DNA of 64,000 nt from Natrinema salinisoli (GTDB lineage: Archaea; Halobacteriota; Halobacteria; Halobacteriales; Natrialbaceae), in assembly GCF_020405205.1 (NCBI RefSeq), contig NZ_CP084469.1, positions 1,426,001 to 1,490,000 of the forward strand, given 5' to 3'. Of the stretch, positions 7,979-17,530 are shown piece after piece. The position numbers were made by a program, and so were the translations under genes. A model generated the notes under the pieces. It saw only the letters and a program-made list of their open reading frames with translations, was not told the DNA's origin and searched no databases. Within the stretch, counting starts at the first letter, position 1; each line of letters starts with the position of its first letter.

Positions 7979-8344
7979 ATGTCAGTCAAGGTGTCCGAGT
8001 CGACGGGCTACGGGCCGAACACGCAGATGTCGTTGTTCGGTTATATCATGGCCGCGATACTCGTTATCGTCTTGCTCCCAGTGTTGCCCGTCATCGCCGT
8101 CGTGTGGCTTCTCTGGAAGGTATTCGTCGCGGACGAAGAGATCGAACACAGCTTCGAGGACTGGCGTCGCGAATCCGGCCGGAGCAGGTCCGACCGGCTC
8201 GAGGCCGCAGCGACCGAGGACGCCGAGACCGATGCTGAAGACGCCGAGACCGATGGCGAAGAATCCGATCCCGAAGAAGCCGACGCCGAAGACGTCGACG
8301 CTGGCGGTGAAAACGGCGCAGATCAGAAGACGGCGGAATCGTAA
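7979..8344 (+). CDS. Small membrane protein with acidic tail (DUF7535-like)
   Basis: A 121-residue protein: a short polar N-terminus, one or two tightly spaced membrane segments (about residues 20-45, FGYIMAAILVIVLLPVLP then VIAVVWLLWKVF), then a very acidic, repetitive C-terminus built on EDAETD-type units. The layout fits a small haloarchaeal membrane family (DUF7535-like; number from memory). Function unknown. The ATG at 7979 is chosen over the upstream ATG at 7904, because the first 25 residues of the longer form are basic and unlike the rest. Confidence 0.7.
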   Translation: MSVKVSESTGYGPNTQMSLFGYIMAAILVIVLLPVLPVIAVVWLLWKVFVADEEIEHSFEDWRRESGRSRSDRLEAAATEDAETDAEDAETDGEESDPEEADAEDVDAGGENGADQKTAES

Positions 8345-8365
8345 GATCGCGGCTCTGTTGCTTCC

Positions 8366-9376
8366 TTAATCGTCGGCGTTGGCCGCCCGACCGACGTCCG
8401 AGGGCGGGCCGCCGGACAGCTCGTCACGGCCGTGAGGCGCTTCGAAGTCCAGATCGGGGCCGCGGGCGACGATCCGGTGGGGGTTCACGTCGGGGTGGGT
8501 CGTGTAGTAGTGTTCCCTGATGTGGTCCATATCCACGGTCCCAGCCACGCCCGGCGTCTGATACAGGTCGCGCAGGTACGGCCAGAGATTGTCGTACTCG
8601 CGGACGTACTGGACGTTGCACATGAAGTGAGTGTGGTAGACGTTGTCGAACCGGACGAGCGTCGTGAACATCGCGATGTCGGCCTCGGTCAGCCGATCGC
8701 CCGCGAGGTAACGCTGGTCGGCCAGCACCTCGTCCCAGTGGTCGAGCGCCGAAAAGAGGTCGTCGATCGCCGCGTCGTACGGAGCCTGCTTCGTGGCGAA
8801 CCCGGCGCGGTAGACGCCGTTGTTGATCGGCTCGTAGATCTCGTCGATGATTCGGTCGACGTCCTCCCGATAGCCCTCGGGGTAGAGATCCACGTCTCGA
8901 GAGGCGACGTCATCGAATTCGGTGTCGAGCATCCGCATGATCTCCCTGGACTCGTTGTTGACGATGGTCTCCTCGTGCGTGTCCCAGAGGACCGGCACCG
9001 TCACCCGACAGGTCGCGTCCGGATCCGCCGCCACGTACAGTTCCCGCAGGTAGTCGGCGTCACGGATGTGATCCCGCGTACAGCCCTCCTTTTCGGGCGT
9101 GAACTGCCAGCCGTCGTCGTCGCGGTACGGATCGACGATCGAGACGGAGATCGCGTCCTCGAGCCCTTTCAGCGCCCGCGTCACGAGCGTCCGGTGTGCC
9201 CAGGGGCACGCGTAGGAGACGTAGAGGTGGTATCGTCCCGACTCGGGTTGGAACCGAGCGTCGGGGTCGTCCCGGATTTCGTCCCGGAAGGGGGTCGTCT
9301 GGCGTTCGAACGAGCCGTCGTCGTCAGTCGATTCGTACGCGTCGGTCCGCCATTCGCCGTTGACGAGCATATTCAT
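8366..9376 (-). CDS. Glutathionyl-hydroquinone reductase-like GST family protein
   Basis: About 336 residues. The N-terminal thioredoxin-like domain has YVSYACPWAHRT, the catalytic-Cys motif of the Xi-class (ECM4/YqjG) S-glutathionyl-hydroquinone reductases. The C-terminal helical GST domain carries AGDRLTEADIAMFTTL and the Tyr-rich end of the family. Bacterial relatives remove a thiol adduct from quinones. Haloarchaea use gamma-glutamylcysteine as their main thiol, so that is the probable co-substrate here (inference). The ATG at 9376 (MNMLVNGEWR) matches the usual N-terminus; the longer form from 9403 adds nine unlikely residues. A glutaredoxin is encoded 5 kb away. Confidence 0.88.
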   Translation of the reverse strand: MNMLVNGEWRTDAYESTDDDGSFERQTTPFRDEIRDDPDARFQPESGRYHLYVSYACPWAHRTLVTRALKGLEDAISVSIVDPYRDDDGWQFTPEKEGCTRDHIRDADYLRELYVAADPDATCRVTVPVLWDTHEETIVNNESREIMRMLDTEFDDVASRDVDLYPEGYREDVDRIIDEIYEPINNGVYRAGFATKQAPYDAAIDDLFSALDHWDEVLADQRYLAGDRLTEADIAMFTTLVRFDNVYHTHFMCNVQYVREYDNLWPYLRDLYQTPGVAGTVDMDHIREHYYTTHPDVNPHRIVARGPDLDFEAPHGRDELSGGPPSDVGRAANADD

Positions 9377-9475
9377 AGGAAAACGAAGGGTCCGGACGGA
9401 CAAAGGCTCTCGCTAACCCTCGTGTCACCGGGTTCCCACGACGGCTCGCCGTCGGTCGATTTTTCGACTGTCGGC

Positions 9476-10450
9476 TCAACCCAGCAGGCTCACGGCCGAG
9501 TAGCCCGCGCCGAGGATCACGAGCAGAACGCCCTCGAGGCGAGTCAATCGTCGCCCGGTCGCGAGCACGGCCGTCGCGAACGCGGTCAGGACGCCCAGCC
9601 ACACCAACCCGACGAAAACGGCGGGGTCGACGGTCAGCGGCCGGGCGACTGCGGCGATCCCCAGTACGCCGAGGACGTTGAAGACGTTCGAGCCGACGAC
9701 GTTCCCTGCGGCAATACCCGTGTCACCGCGACGGGCGGCCACGACGGAGGTCACGAGCTCCGGAATCGAAGTGCCGGCCGCGACGACGGTCGCGCCGATC
9801 GCCCACTCCGAGACGCCGGCGGCGAGCGCGAGCCCGACCGCAGAATCGACCAATACGCGCCCCCCGACGATGACGAGGACGAGACCGGCGAGGACGCGTC
9901 CGCCCTCGAGCCCGAATCGGACCTCGGTTCGATCGCGGGCGTCGGGAGCGGACCCCGACCCGTCGGACGACTCGGACCCTCCGACGCCGTCGTTCTCCCG
10001 ACGAATCGCGACCCAGAGCGCACCGAGATAGCACCCCAGCAGTGCGAGGAGGATCGCTCCGTCGAGCCGCGAAACGATGCCGTCGGCGAGGACGACGGCC
10101 GCGACGACCGTCGACGCGGCCATCGCGAGCGCGTCGCGTCGGAGGAGCGTCTCCATCACGCGAAACGGCGCGATAACGGCGACGAGCCCGAGGATCACGC
10201 CGAGGTTGAAGACGTTCGAGCCGACGACGTTTCCCACCGAGACGTCGCCCTGGCCCTCGAGCGCGGCCCCGGTGGAGACGACGACCTCGGGCGCGGAGGT
10301 GCCGAAGGCGACGACGGTGAGGCCGATCACGAGCGCTGATATCCCGGCCGCGCTGGCGAGTCTCGAGGCGCCGGTGACGAGCGTCCGCGCACCGATCCAC
10401 AGCGCGATGACAGCGACACCGAGCAGGACGACGTCTCCGACGAGTACCAT
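9476..10450 (-). CDS. CaCA-family sodium/calcium antiporter (YrbG type)
   Basis: A 324-residue membrane protein made of two inverted repeats. Each carries the alpha-repeat ion-binding signature: AFGTSAPEVVVS...GNVVGSNVFN in the first half and AAGTSIPELVTS...GNVVGSNVFN in the second, separated by an acidic cytoplasmic loop around residues 150-180. About ten membrane helices are predicted by eye. The family exchanges Na+ (or H+) for Ca2+ across the membrane. A single gene, divergent from the methylase gene at 10568. The function class is clear; ion specificity is inferred from the family. Confidence 0.9.
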   Translation of the reverse strand: MVLVGDVVLLGVAVIALWIGARTLVTGASRLASAAGISALVIGLTVVAFGTSAPEVVVSTGAALEGQGDVSVGNVVGSNVFNLGVILGLVAVIAPFRVMETLLRRDALAMAASTVVAAVVLADGIVSRLDGAILLALLGCYLGALWVAIRRENDGVGGSESSDGSGSAPDARDRTEVRFGLEGGRVLAGLVLVIVGGRVLVDSAVGLALAAGVSEWAIGATVVAAGTSIPELVTSVVAARRGDTGIAAGNVVGSNVFNVLGVLGIAAVARPLTVDPAVFVGLVWLGVLTAFATAVLATGRRLTRLEGVLLVILGAGYSAVSLLG

Positions 10451-10567
10451 CGATAGCAGGGGTTTTCGCGGGCGACCGTCAAAAACGGCGGGTAACCGGA
10501 ACGGCGGCCGATCCGCGCCGCGCGGTCATGAACAAGCGTTTAAGCGACCGGCGTGAGCACACGAGGT

Positions 10568-11680
10568 ATGGCAGACGACGGGGATCGACACCGCCAGAGC
10601 CGCCTGTTCACGGACGACGACGGCGATTTCGACGCCGATCGGGCACGGGAGGAGTCCCTCCCGGTCGAGGACGGCGAGGTGATCGATACCGACGACCTGG
10701 CCGACCATCAGCGCTACGTCGAGGGACGCGGGATCTACGACGAGCGTAATCGAGTGAACGATCTCACGGGCAAGGAGTGGAAGTACGCCACGAAGTCCGT
10801 GATCGCCGAGAGCTATCCGCCCGCCGTCCAGCACGAGCTGCGCAGCGAGCACGGCGGCCAGAAACCGCCGCGACTCTGTGCGGAGCTGATCGGCCGGTTC
10901 AGCAAGGCCGGCGATACAGTCCTCGACCCCTTCGCGGGCGTCGGCGGCACCCTGCTGGGCGCGAGTTTCTGCGAACACGAGGGGACCGGCCGCCGGGACG
11001 CGATCGGCTTCGAACGTACGGAACGCTGGATCGAGATCTACCGGGAGGTCCTCGAGGCGGAAAACGAGGAGCGCCGCGCCCGCGGCGAGCCGCCGCTAGC
11101 CGAACAGGAGATGCGACACGGCGACTGTGCCGAGTTGATCGACGACGTGGCCGACGATTCCGTCGACCTCCTGCTGACCGACGTCCCCTACTGGCACATG
11201 GACGAACTCGAGCAGACGCGAAACGAGCGCGAGACGCGTGAGAGCAAGCTGGGGTCGTTCGACGGAGCTGCCGACGCCGACGGCGCTGCGACGGATATCG
11301 ACGACGCGGACTCCGGGCCCGATTCGGGCGAGGAGGCCGGCGAGCGGCAGACGAAAGCCGAGTGGCTCGCCGAGATGGGCGAAAAATTCGATCGCTTTAC
11401 CGACGCCGTTGCGCCGGACGGCCACGTCGTCGTCTTCATCGGCGACATGTATCGCGAACAGTCCTACGAGTTCCTCTCGGCCGATCTCGCGCGTGCGATC
11501 GAATCGAACGCACCGCTGACGCTCGCGGCGAACCTGATCTGGTACGATCCCTCGAAGGACCTCCACGTCTACGGCTACCCGTTCTCCTTCGTCCCCTCGA
11601 TGGTCCACCAGAACGTCCTCGTCTTTCGCCTCGAGGACGACGCTGCAGACGAGCAGGAGTCTCGATCGAGCCCCGTCTGA
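10568..11680 (+). CDS. DNA methyltransferase-like protein (beta-type order, DVPY motif IV)
   Basis: A 370-residue protein with the SAM-binding motif DPFAGVGG near residue 120 and a motif-IV position reading TD205-V-P-Y208-W in place of the usual (D/N/S)PPY. This is the layout of N6-adenine/N4-cytosine methylases. After motif IV comes an acidic insertion of about 45 residues. The C-terminus holds VVVFIGDMYR and SFVPSMVHQNVLVF, as in haloarchaeal DNA-methylase-like proteins. No restriction enzyme or specificity subunit is adjacent, so it would be an orphan modification enzyme, or possibly an RNA methylase. A TATA-like TTTAAG (10539-10544) lies 26 nt before the ATG at 10568, supporting that start over the GTG at 10553. 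Confidence 0.8.
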   Translation: MADDGDRHRQSRLFTDDDGDFDADRAREESLPVEDGEVIDTDDLADHQRYVEGRGIYDERNRVNDLTGKEWKYATKSVIAESYPPAVQHELRSEHGGQKPPRLCAELIGRFSKAGDTVLDPFAGVGGTLLGASFCEHEGTGRRDAIGFERTERWIEIYREVLEAENEERRARGEPPLAEQEMRHGDCAELIDDVADDSVDLLLTDVPYWHMDELEQTRNERETRESKLGSFDGAADADGAATDIDDADSGPDSGEEAGERQTKAEWLAEMGEKFDRFTDAVAPDGHVVVFIGDMYREQSYEFLSADLARAIESNAPLTLAANLIWYDPSKDLHVYGYPFSFVPSMVHQNVLVFRLEDDAADEQESRSSPV

Positions 11681-11864
11681 CTCCCGTCGGTCGATCGTCT
11701 GACGCGGTTTTATTTGCCAGCGGGAACACGGAACGGATAGGCGCGCAGACGGCCTCCCACCCCTCCCCCATCCAGCCGTTCGCGCGCCTGCTCCCGTTCC
11801 TCTCCACTTTTGATACCGGGGCCGGTGCCTCGAGCGACAGACGGTCCGATCGAGGGTCCCCCAG

Positions 11865-12527
11865 TCAGGCAGTCGCGGGCAATAGCGCCGATCGGACCTC
11901 CGCTGCGCGGTCCGTCTCGGTGATGACGGCGACCTCGTCGCCGACCTCGAGTTGGGTGCCCGGAAGCGGGATCGTCAGCGATTCGCGTGCGCGGCCGTGA
12001 GCGTAGATCCGCGCCGATTCCGGGAGTTCGAGTTCGCTCATCCGTTTACCGACCGCCGGGGACCCCTCCTGGATCTCGAGAACGGTCAACTGGAGGTTCG
12101 TGGCGAGGTCCGCGACGACGTTGAAGTCCCCGCCGAGGAGGGCGGTCTTCGCGCCCGCAGCACCGAGCCGTTCGGGGTAGATGATTTCGTCGACCTCCTC
12201 CGCGTACTTCTCGTAGATGTCCTCCCGGTAATCCTCGTCGATCCGCAGGACGGTCCGGCAGCCGTGGTGGGTGCCGACCATGCAGGCCGCGAAGTTGGCG
12301 TTGAGGTCCGGCGTGAACGCGCCGATCGCGTCGGCGGTCTCGATCCCGGCATCGACGAGCACGTCTTCGTCCGACCCGTCTCCCCGGACCGTCTCGAGGC
12401 CCGCGTTGGTGGCGCGCTCGACGCGGTCCGCGTCGTTGTCGACGATGACTACCTCGTGACCCTCCTCGTCGAGGATCGTCGCGGTCCGCGAGCCAACCCG
12501 ACCGTATCCCACGATGACAAACCTCAT
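11865..12527 (-). CDS. TrkA-type K+ transport regulatory protein (RCK-N + TrkA-C)
   Basis: About 220 residues. An N-terminal Rossmann RCK domain has the nucleotide motif VGYGRVGSRTA at residues 5-15 and the acidic strand end VIVDND. A C-terminal TrkA-C domain (about 135-220) has GKRMSELELP and LEVGDEVAVIT. Such subunits bind NAD(H) or nucleotides and gate TrkH or other K+ channels, important for a salt-in halophile. No transporter subunit is adjacent; the convergent neighbour is the DNA methylase. The ATG at 12527 places the Rossmann strand at the N-terminus; the longer form adds five residues. Confidence 0.88.
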   Translation of the reverse strand: MRFVIVGYGRVGSRTATILDEEGHEVVIVDNDADRVERATNAGLETVRGDGSDEDVLVDAGIETADAIGAFTPDLNANFAACMVGTHHGCRTVLRIDEDYREDIYEKYAEEVDEIIYPERLGAAGAKTALLGGDFNVVADLATNLQLTVLEIQEGSPAVGKRMSELELPESARIYAHGRARESLTIPLPGTQLEVGDEVAVITETDRAAEVRSALLPATA

Positions 12528-12662
12528 GGTATCGTGGTACACGCTCCGAGGTGAAATACGTTGGTCCGTCTCACCGCTCTGTTCCGTTCGACCCGAGTGG
12601 CCGAATCGAGCGGCTGCGCCCGCAGCGCCTCGCCCTCACTCGCAGCCCCGTCCCATCACCTA

Positions 12663-12716
12663 ATATACACGAATGTGCGTATACTACCCATCGAGGCGGA
12701 CAAGAATCTTTAACTA
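12663..12716 (+). promoter_or_regulatory. Promoter and operator-like imperfect palindrome of the purine permease gene
   Basis: TATACACGAA/TGTGCGTATA (12664-12683) is an imperfect inverted repeat (7 of 10 positions) in an AT-rich island. A TATA-like CTTTAACTA sits at 12708-12716, about 32 nt before the ATG at 12746. The palindrome lies just upstream of the TATA/BRE region, where an archaeal activator or repressor could act. Confidence 0.4.
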
Positions 12717-12745
12717 ACCGGTGTGGTTATGCTCGAACGTCCAAC

Positions 12746-14161
12746 ATGGGGATCGCCGATACGCTCGAGAATTACTTCGGACTCGCCGAACACGACTCCG
12801 ACGTCGGTACCGAAACCATCGCGGGGGTGACGACGTTCCTCGCGATGTCGTACATTATCTTGGTCAATCCGTTCATCCTGGCGGACGCGATCGAGATTTC
12901 CGGATACTCCTACTTGCAGGTCGTCCAGATGATCGCCATCGGGACGATCATCGCGTCGGCGGTCGCCATCTTCGTCATGGCGTTCTACGCGAACAGGCCG
13001 TTCGGACTCGCACCCGGCATGGGGTTGAACGTCTTCTTCGCGTACACCGTCGTCATCGGGATGGGGATCCCGTGGGAGACGGCCCTCGCAGCCGTCTTCG
13101 TCGAGGGGATCATTTTCATCGTGATCACGGCGATCGGCGCTCGGGAGTACGTCATCAGGCTGTTCCCGGAGCCGGTGAAGTTTTCCGTCGGCGCCGGGAT
13201 CGGGATCTTCCTGCTGTTCATCGGTCTGCAGGAGATGGGGGTCGTGGTTCCGGACGAAGCGACCGCCGTCGCGCTCGGTGACATCGCGACGAACCCGGCG
13301 GCCCTGCTCGGCCTGTTCGGGCTCTTCCTGACGTTCGTGCTCTGGGCGCGTGACGTCACCGGATCGATCATCCTCGGTATCCTCGGCACGTCCGTGGCCG
13401 GTTGGCTCGCGTACTACGCGGGGCTGGCCAGCCCGTCGTCAGTTCTGCCGACGGCGCTACTGAGCGACGAGGGCCAGTTGTCGTTTGCCGTCGTGACCTC
13501 CCCGCAGTACGATATCTCTCCGCTGCTGTTCGCGTTCGTCGACGGGCTCCGAGATATCGATCCGTTCACGTTCACGCTGGTCGTCTTCACGTTCTTCTTC
13601 GTGGACTTCTTCGACACCGCCGGGACGCTCATCGGCGTCTCGCAGTTCGGCGGCTTCCTCGACGAAGACGGAAACCTCCCCGACATCGACAAGCCACTGA
13701 TGGCGGACGCGATCGGGACGACTGTCGGCGCGATGGTCGGGACGTCAACCGTGACGACGTACGTCGAATCCTCGACCGGCGTCGAGGAAGGCGGCCGAAC
13801 GGGGCTGACTGCGCTCGTCGTCGGACTCCTGTTCCTCGCCACGCTCGTACTCATTCCGCTGATCGCGATGATTCCCGCGTACGCGTCGTTCATCGCGCTG
13901 GTCGTCGTCGGGATCATCATGCTCCAGGGCGTCCTCGACATCGACTGGGACGACCCGGCGTGGGCCGTCTCCGCGGGGCTGACGATCACGATCATGCCGC
14001 TGACCTACTCGATCGCTAACGGCCTCGCGGCCGGTATCATCGCGTTCCCGATACTCAAGGCCGCGATGGGCGAGTTCGACGACATCCGCCTCGGCCAGTG
14101 GCTCATGGCCGTCGTCCTCGTCGGCTACTTCTACGTCCACACGAGCGGCATCGTCGGCTGA
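12746..14161 (+). CDS. NCS2-family (AzgA-like) purine permease
   Basis: A 471-residue polytopic protein with about 12-14 membrane segments. AzgA-type motifs are visible: TFLAMSYIILVNP near 31-43, FGLAPGMGLNVFFAY near 92-106, FFFVDFFDTAGTLIGV near 285 and GTSTVTTYVESSTGVEEG near 335. Relatives import adenine, guanine or hypoxanthine by proton symport. The ATG at 12746 starts MGIADTLENYFGL, the standard N-terminus; upstream in-frame residues run through the promoter. Single gene; regulation is suggested by the upstream imperfect palindrome. Nucleobase specificity is inferred from family only. Confidence 0.9.
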   Translation: MGIADTLENYFGLAEHDSDVGTETIAGVTTFLAMSYIILVNPFILADAIEISGYSYLQVVQMIAIGTIIASAVAIFVMAFYANRPFGLAPGMGLNVFFAYTVVIGMGIPWETALAAVFVEGIIFIVITAIGAREYVIRLFPEPVKFSVGAGIGIFLLFIGLQEMGVVVPDEATAVALGDIATNPAALLGLFGLFLTFVLWARDVTGSIILGILGTSVAGWLAYYAGLASPSSVLPTALLSDEGQLSFAVVTSPQYDISPLLFAFVDGLRDIDPFTFTLVVFTFFFVDFFDTAGTLIGVSQFGGFLDEDGNLPDIDKPLMADAIGTTVGAMVGTSTVTTYVESSTGVEEGGRTGLTALVVGLLFLATLVLIPLIAMIPAYASFIALVVVGIIMLQGVLDIDWDDPAWAVSAGLTITIMPLTYSIANGLAAGIIAFPILKAAMGEFDDIRLGQWLMAVVLVGYFYVHTSGIVG

Positions 14162-14268
14162 GTCACGTCACGCATCGGTCCTTCGTCCGTTCGCAACCCG
14201 CCCGCTCGATGGCGGAGACCGCCGCTACCCTTGCGCTCTTACGCCTCGAGTCCCTTATTACAGATACA

Positions 14269-14526
14269 ATGGCAGACATCACTATGTACGAGCTCCCCGG
14301 CTGTCCGTACTGCGCGAAGGTCCGCTCGAAACTCGACGAACTCGAGCTCGAGTACGACACCATCGAGGTCCCCCGCTCGCACGGCGAGCGGACGGAAGTG
14401 GAGAAGGTCAGCGGCCAGACCGGCGTCCCGGTCATCGTCGACGAGGCCAACGGCATCGACGGCATGAACGAGAGCGACGACATCGTCGAGTACCTCGAGG
14501 AAACCTACGGCAGCGGCGCAGCGTAA
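14269..14526 (+). CDS. Glutaredoxin-family protein
   Basis: An 85-residue thioredoxin-fold protein with the dithiol site ELPGCPYCAKV at residues 8-18, the cis-Pro region TGVPVIVDE and a C-terminal helix DDIVEYLEETYG. It should reduce disulfides or mixed disulfides, most likely with gamma-glutamylcysteine as low-molecular-weight thiol in haloarchaea (inference). The ATG at 14269 (MADITMYE) gives the standard domain start; the frame is open further upstream but that part is non-conserved. Its promoter is not obvious, as the only AT-rich stretch (14252-14260) is too close to the ATG. Confidence 0.9.
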   Translation: MADITMYELPGCPYCAKVRSKLDELELEYDTIEVPRSHGERTEVEKVSGQTGVPVIVDEANGIDGMNESDDIVEYLEETYGSGAA

Positions 14527-14675
14527 GCGCTTCCCGTCTCTCGGCCGATTTCTCTCCGAAAATGTACCGGTCGCAGTGATTGCGACGAGCCGTCAGCCGG
14601 TGGCACCGGCCGACGGTGTCTCGACGCTGCTCGGACGGGTCGATATAGTTCGAAAACCGGGACCTCGTCGATCGC

Positions 14676-15641
14676 TCAGGCCGCCTCTTCGTGCTCCGAA
14701 CGCTCCCGGATGACGTCTCTGAGGTCGTCGGCGTTCCGAAGCTTCGCGAGTTCGTCCCGTTCGACCAGCGCGGTGCCGTCGACGGAGTCCTGTTTCGCGC
14801 GGTCGACGACGTAGACGGACCGCGTCCGCGTAACCTGCCCGATCGAACTCATGATCCGTGCGCGTTTCTCCGCGGCCTTCGTGAACTCCGAGTGACCGGT
14901 CAGGACGATGTCGCTGTCGTCTTCGTCCTCGCTGACGGCCGTAAACGGCGAGCGAACCGTCGGGTGAACGCTGTAGCCGGCTCGCGTGAGGACGGCGACC
15001 ACCTGTTCGTCGTCGGGATCCGCCTCGGGGTCGTCCGGCATCGCCTCGCTCTCGTGAACGTCGTCGGCCCCCTCGAGCACGTCGACGGGACTCGTCAGGG
15101 GCGCTTCGAACATCTCCTCGAGGTCCATCGCGACCTCGACGGAGGCGTTCATGCCGTCTTCGTACTTCGAGACCGTTCGTCGAGAGACGCCGAGTTCACT
15201 GGCGAGTTGGCCGAGACTCCAGTCGCGGTCCTCGCGTTCGTCGGCCAGCAGGTCGCCGTCGATGTTGACGTAGAGGCCGCCGGGGGCGGCGTAGATCAGC
15301 GGCGGGACCTCCTCGATGAACAGGTTGTACGCCGTGTCGGGACTGAACACCGGAACGCCGTGTCGGAAGTAGACGACGTCGGGTTTCAGGTCCTCGTCGC
15401 GGCTGCGCAGGCCGATGACCAGCGGCGTCGCGTCGAGGTAGGTTCCCAGCCGCCGCATCTCCTGGCCGGTCGCCTGGTTGAACGCGTCGATGTTGGCGAG
15501 GATCTTGACGAGGATGAGATCCTCGCCGCGTCTGGCGGCGATATCGAAGCTCTTCGGCCGAATCGCACACCGTTCACTCACCATGAATCCCGCGTCCTCT
15601 AACATCGCGGTCACGTTGCCGACTAGTGCGGAGCGGGACAT
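14676..15641 (-). CDS. Archaeal HTH-type transcriptional regulator (COG1395 / MF_00584 type)
   Basis: A 321-residue protein with three parts. The N-terminal domain (about 1-120; [19 protein letters not shown]) looks like an archaeal nuclease-fold/DUF domain. A central Cro/C1-type helix-turn-helix lies near 140-190 ([21 protein letters not shown]), followed by an acidic linker and a C-terminal DUF-like domain. This is the conserved archaeal 'putative HTH-type transcriptional regulatory protein' found as a core gene in Euryarchaeota. Its regulon is unknown. The TATA-like TATAAG (15664-15669, minus sense CTTATA) lies 25 nt before the ATG, so the mRNA is probably leaderless. Divergent from tiaS. 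Confidence 0.87.
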   Translation of the reverse strand: MSRSALVGNVTAMLEDAGFMVSERCAIRPKSFDIAARRGEDLILVKILANIDAFNQATGQEMRRLGTYLDATPLVIGLRSRDEDLKPDVVYFRHGVPVFSPDTAYNLFIEEVPPLIYAAPGGLYVNIDGDLLADEREDRDWSLGQLASELGVSRRTVSKYEDGMNASVEVAMDLEEMFEAPLTSPVDVLEGADDVHESEAMPDDPEADPDDEQVVAVLTRAGYSVHPTVRSPFTAVSEDEDDSDIVLTGHSEFTKAAEKRARIMSSIGQVTRTRSVYVVDRAKQDSVDGTALVERDELAKLRNADDLRDVIRERSEHEEAA

Positions 15642-15661
15642 ACGGGGTTGTAAGCGATTCC

Positions 15662-15740
15662 TCCTATAAGACGTTTTCCCCGAGATGTCCGGGTGCCGTG
15701 TCCCGATTCGGCCCTGTATCAGGAGTATACTTATATACTG
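15662..15740. promoter_or_regulatory. Divergent promoter region, HTH regulator / tiaS
   Basis: Two AT-rich boxes face opposite ways: CTTATA on the minus strand (15664-15669), 25 nt from the regulator's ATG, and ACTTATATAC on the plus strand (15729-15738), about 75 nt from the tiaS ATG. The tiaS transcript should therefore carry a leader of roughly 45-50 nt. Confidence 0.5.
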
Positions 15741-15808
15741 GTTTCGGCCCCTCGAAACCCGACGCGAAATCCCGAAACTGTTAGCCGATCCCCTCCCAAG
15801 AGCCGACG

Positions 15809-17122
15809 ATGACCATCGTCGGGATCGACGATACCGACTCGCGCGAGCGGGGGATGTGCACGACCTACGTCGCCGCGACGATCGCCGAGCGACTGCGCCG
15901 CGAGGAATCGACCGTCGCCCGCCTGCTCCTCGTGCGACTCAACCCCGCCGTGGAGTACAAGACCCGGGGCAACGCGGCGCTGGCGATTCACACCGACTGC
16001 GATCCCGATCGCGCGTTCGCGGTCGCGCGCGACCGACTCGAGTCGCTGGCCGAAACCGAGGACGAACGGACGAACCCCGGACTGGTCGTGGCGGACCACG
16101 ACCCCGCTGAGAGGTCGATTCCGGACGAAATCGGTCGGTTCACGCGGACGGCGATCCGCGACCACCTCGAGCCGGCCGACGCCGCGGCGCTGATCGACCG
16201 CCACGGCTATCGGTCGTGGCACGCCGGCGACGGTCGCGGCCGGATCGGCGCGCTGGCCGCGATCGGGGCCTGGAGGGCGCTCGAGGAGTGGACTCACGAG
16301 TACATCTCCTATCGCGAGCCCGATCGCTGGGGGACGCCCCGCGACGTGGATCACGAGAGCGTCTTCGCCGCGGCGGAGTCGGGCTATCCAGCGGTCTGGG
16401 ATACGGTCGATCGCGGCGAGGACGAAACCGTCTGCGTCCCGCACACGCCCGGTCCGATCCTGCACGGAATCCGCGGCGACGATCCGGACGCGGTCCGGGC
16501 GGTCGCCGAGCGCATCGAGAGCGAGCCCGTCGCGACGAGTCGGCGCTTCGTGACCAATCAGGGGACGGACGTCCACCTTCGTGACGGCTCGATCGAGGAC
16601 GTCGAGGACGGACGCGCCTACCGACTCGAGGGCCGGGTAGCGAGCGAGCCCGAAACGCGCCGCGGCGGGCACGTGTTCGTCGATCTGGAGTCGCCGCGGG
16701 AGGCGGGTTCGGGAGACGGGAACTCGGAAAATTCGGACGAGCGCCTCACCTGCGCGGCGTTCGAGCCCACGAAACGGTTCCGCGATCGGGTGCGCGCGCT
16801 GCGAGTCGGCGATCGGATCACCGCCTGCGGCGAGATCTCCGAGGGGACGCTCAAACTCGAGAAGTTCGCCGTCCGCGACCTCGTGCGGACCGAGCGCGTG
16901 ACGCCGACCTGCCCCGACTGCGAGCGAACGATGAAAAGCGCCGGTCGGGACCAGGGGTATCGCTGTCGCGACTGCGGAACCGGGACGGACGGGAGGGTCG
17001 AACGCCCGCTCGAGCGCGACCTCGAGGAGGGCTGGTACGAGGTCCCACCGTGTGCGCGTCGACACATCGCGAAACCGCTCGTCAGAGGCGGGTTCGATGC
17101 GCGGACGCATCCGGAGCGGTAG
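15809..17122 (+). CDS. tiaS: tRNA(Ile2) 2-agmatinylcytidine synthetase TiaS
   Basis: A 437-residue enzyme that attaches agmatine to C34 of tRNA-Ile(CAU), using ATP, so that it reads AUA; specific to archaea. The sequence shows the N-terminal [10 protein letters not shown] motif, [15 protein letters not shown] near 45-60, the [14 protein letters not shown] segment near 135, an OB-fold (about 270-345) and a C-terminal zinc ribbon CPDC...CRDC near 367-387. All TiaS domains are in order at full length. The ATG at 15809 puts the GIDDTDS motif at residue 5, as in the family. Divergent from the HTH regulator. Confidence 0.96.
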   Translation: MTIVGIDDTDSRERGMCTTYVAATIAERLRREESTVARLLLVRLNPAVEYKTRGNAALAIHTDCDPDRAFAVARDRLESLAETEDERTNPGLVVADHDPAERSIPDEIGRFTRTAIRDHLEPADAAALIDRHGYRSWHAGDGRGRIGALAAIGAWRALEEWTHEYISYREPDRWGTPRDVDHESVFAAAESGYPAVWDTVDRGEDETVCVPHTPGPILHGIRGDDPDAVRAVAERIESEPVATSRRFVTNQGTDVHLRDGSIEDVEDGRAYRLEGRVASEPETRRGGHVFVDLESPREAGSGDGNSENSDERLTCAAFEPTKRFRDRVRALRVGDRITACGEISEGTLKLEKFAVRDLVRTERVTPTCPDCERTMKSAGRDQGYRCRDCGTGTDGRVERPLERDLEEGWYEVPPCARRHIAKPLVRGGFDARTHPER

Positions 17123-17142
17123 CCTCGGTCGATCACCGATAC

Positions 17143-17346
17143 TCAGCGCACGGTGACGCCGTGACGCGTGAGGAACTCGCTCGCGTCCTTGATCTCGACG
17201 GGACTGCCGATGATCCGGCAACGGTCGTCCCCGTCCGGAACGATGGTGACCGTAAACTCCTCGTCGAGCTGCGACTCGAGTCCCTCGAGTGTCTCCCGCG
17301 GGAGGACGATCTGGGTGCTGTCACGCAGCTGCGACGCGGTTGGCAT
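17143..17346 (-). CDS. Small conserved haloarchaeal protein (VNG_1110C-like)
   Basis: A 67-residue protein starting MPTASQLRDS, with IVLPRETLEGL and RIIGSPVEIKDASEFLTRHGV. It resembles the haloarchaeal VNG_1110C-type family (recognised from memory). The IVLPRE/SPVEI pattern loosely recalls AbrB-type swapped-hairpin proteins, but I cannot assign a function. The TATA-like CATAAA (minus sense, 17371-17376) lies 27 nt before the ATG at 17346, which argues for that start rather than the ATG at 17361. It is convergent with tiaS, 20 nt away. Confidence 0.72.
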   Translation of the reverse strand: MPTASQLRDSTQIVLPRETLEGLESQLDEEFTVTIVPDGDDRCRIIGSPVEIKDASEFLTRHGVTVR

Positions 17347-17530
17347 AGCTAGTCGGTCCATAGCCCGTCGTTTATGTGTGTCGAAATCGAGTTAGTATCG
17401 GTAATTGAGTCGTGTCGTGGGGTTTCCTCCCGCGTCAGAACCTTCGGCCTGAAAGAGCAACCCGACAACCGGTTGTTCCAACGCTGTACCGTCCTCTGTT
17501 ACGGTGGCCGCAATCGCCCGTATACCGGCA

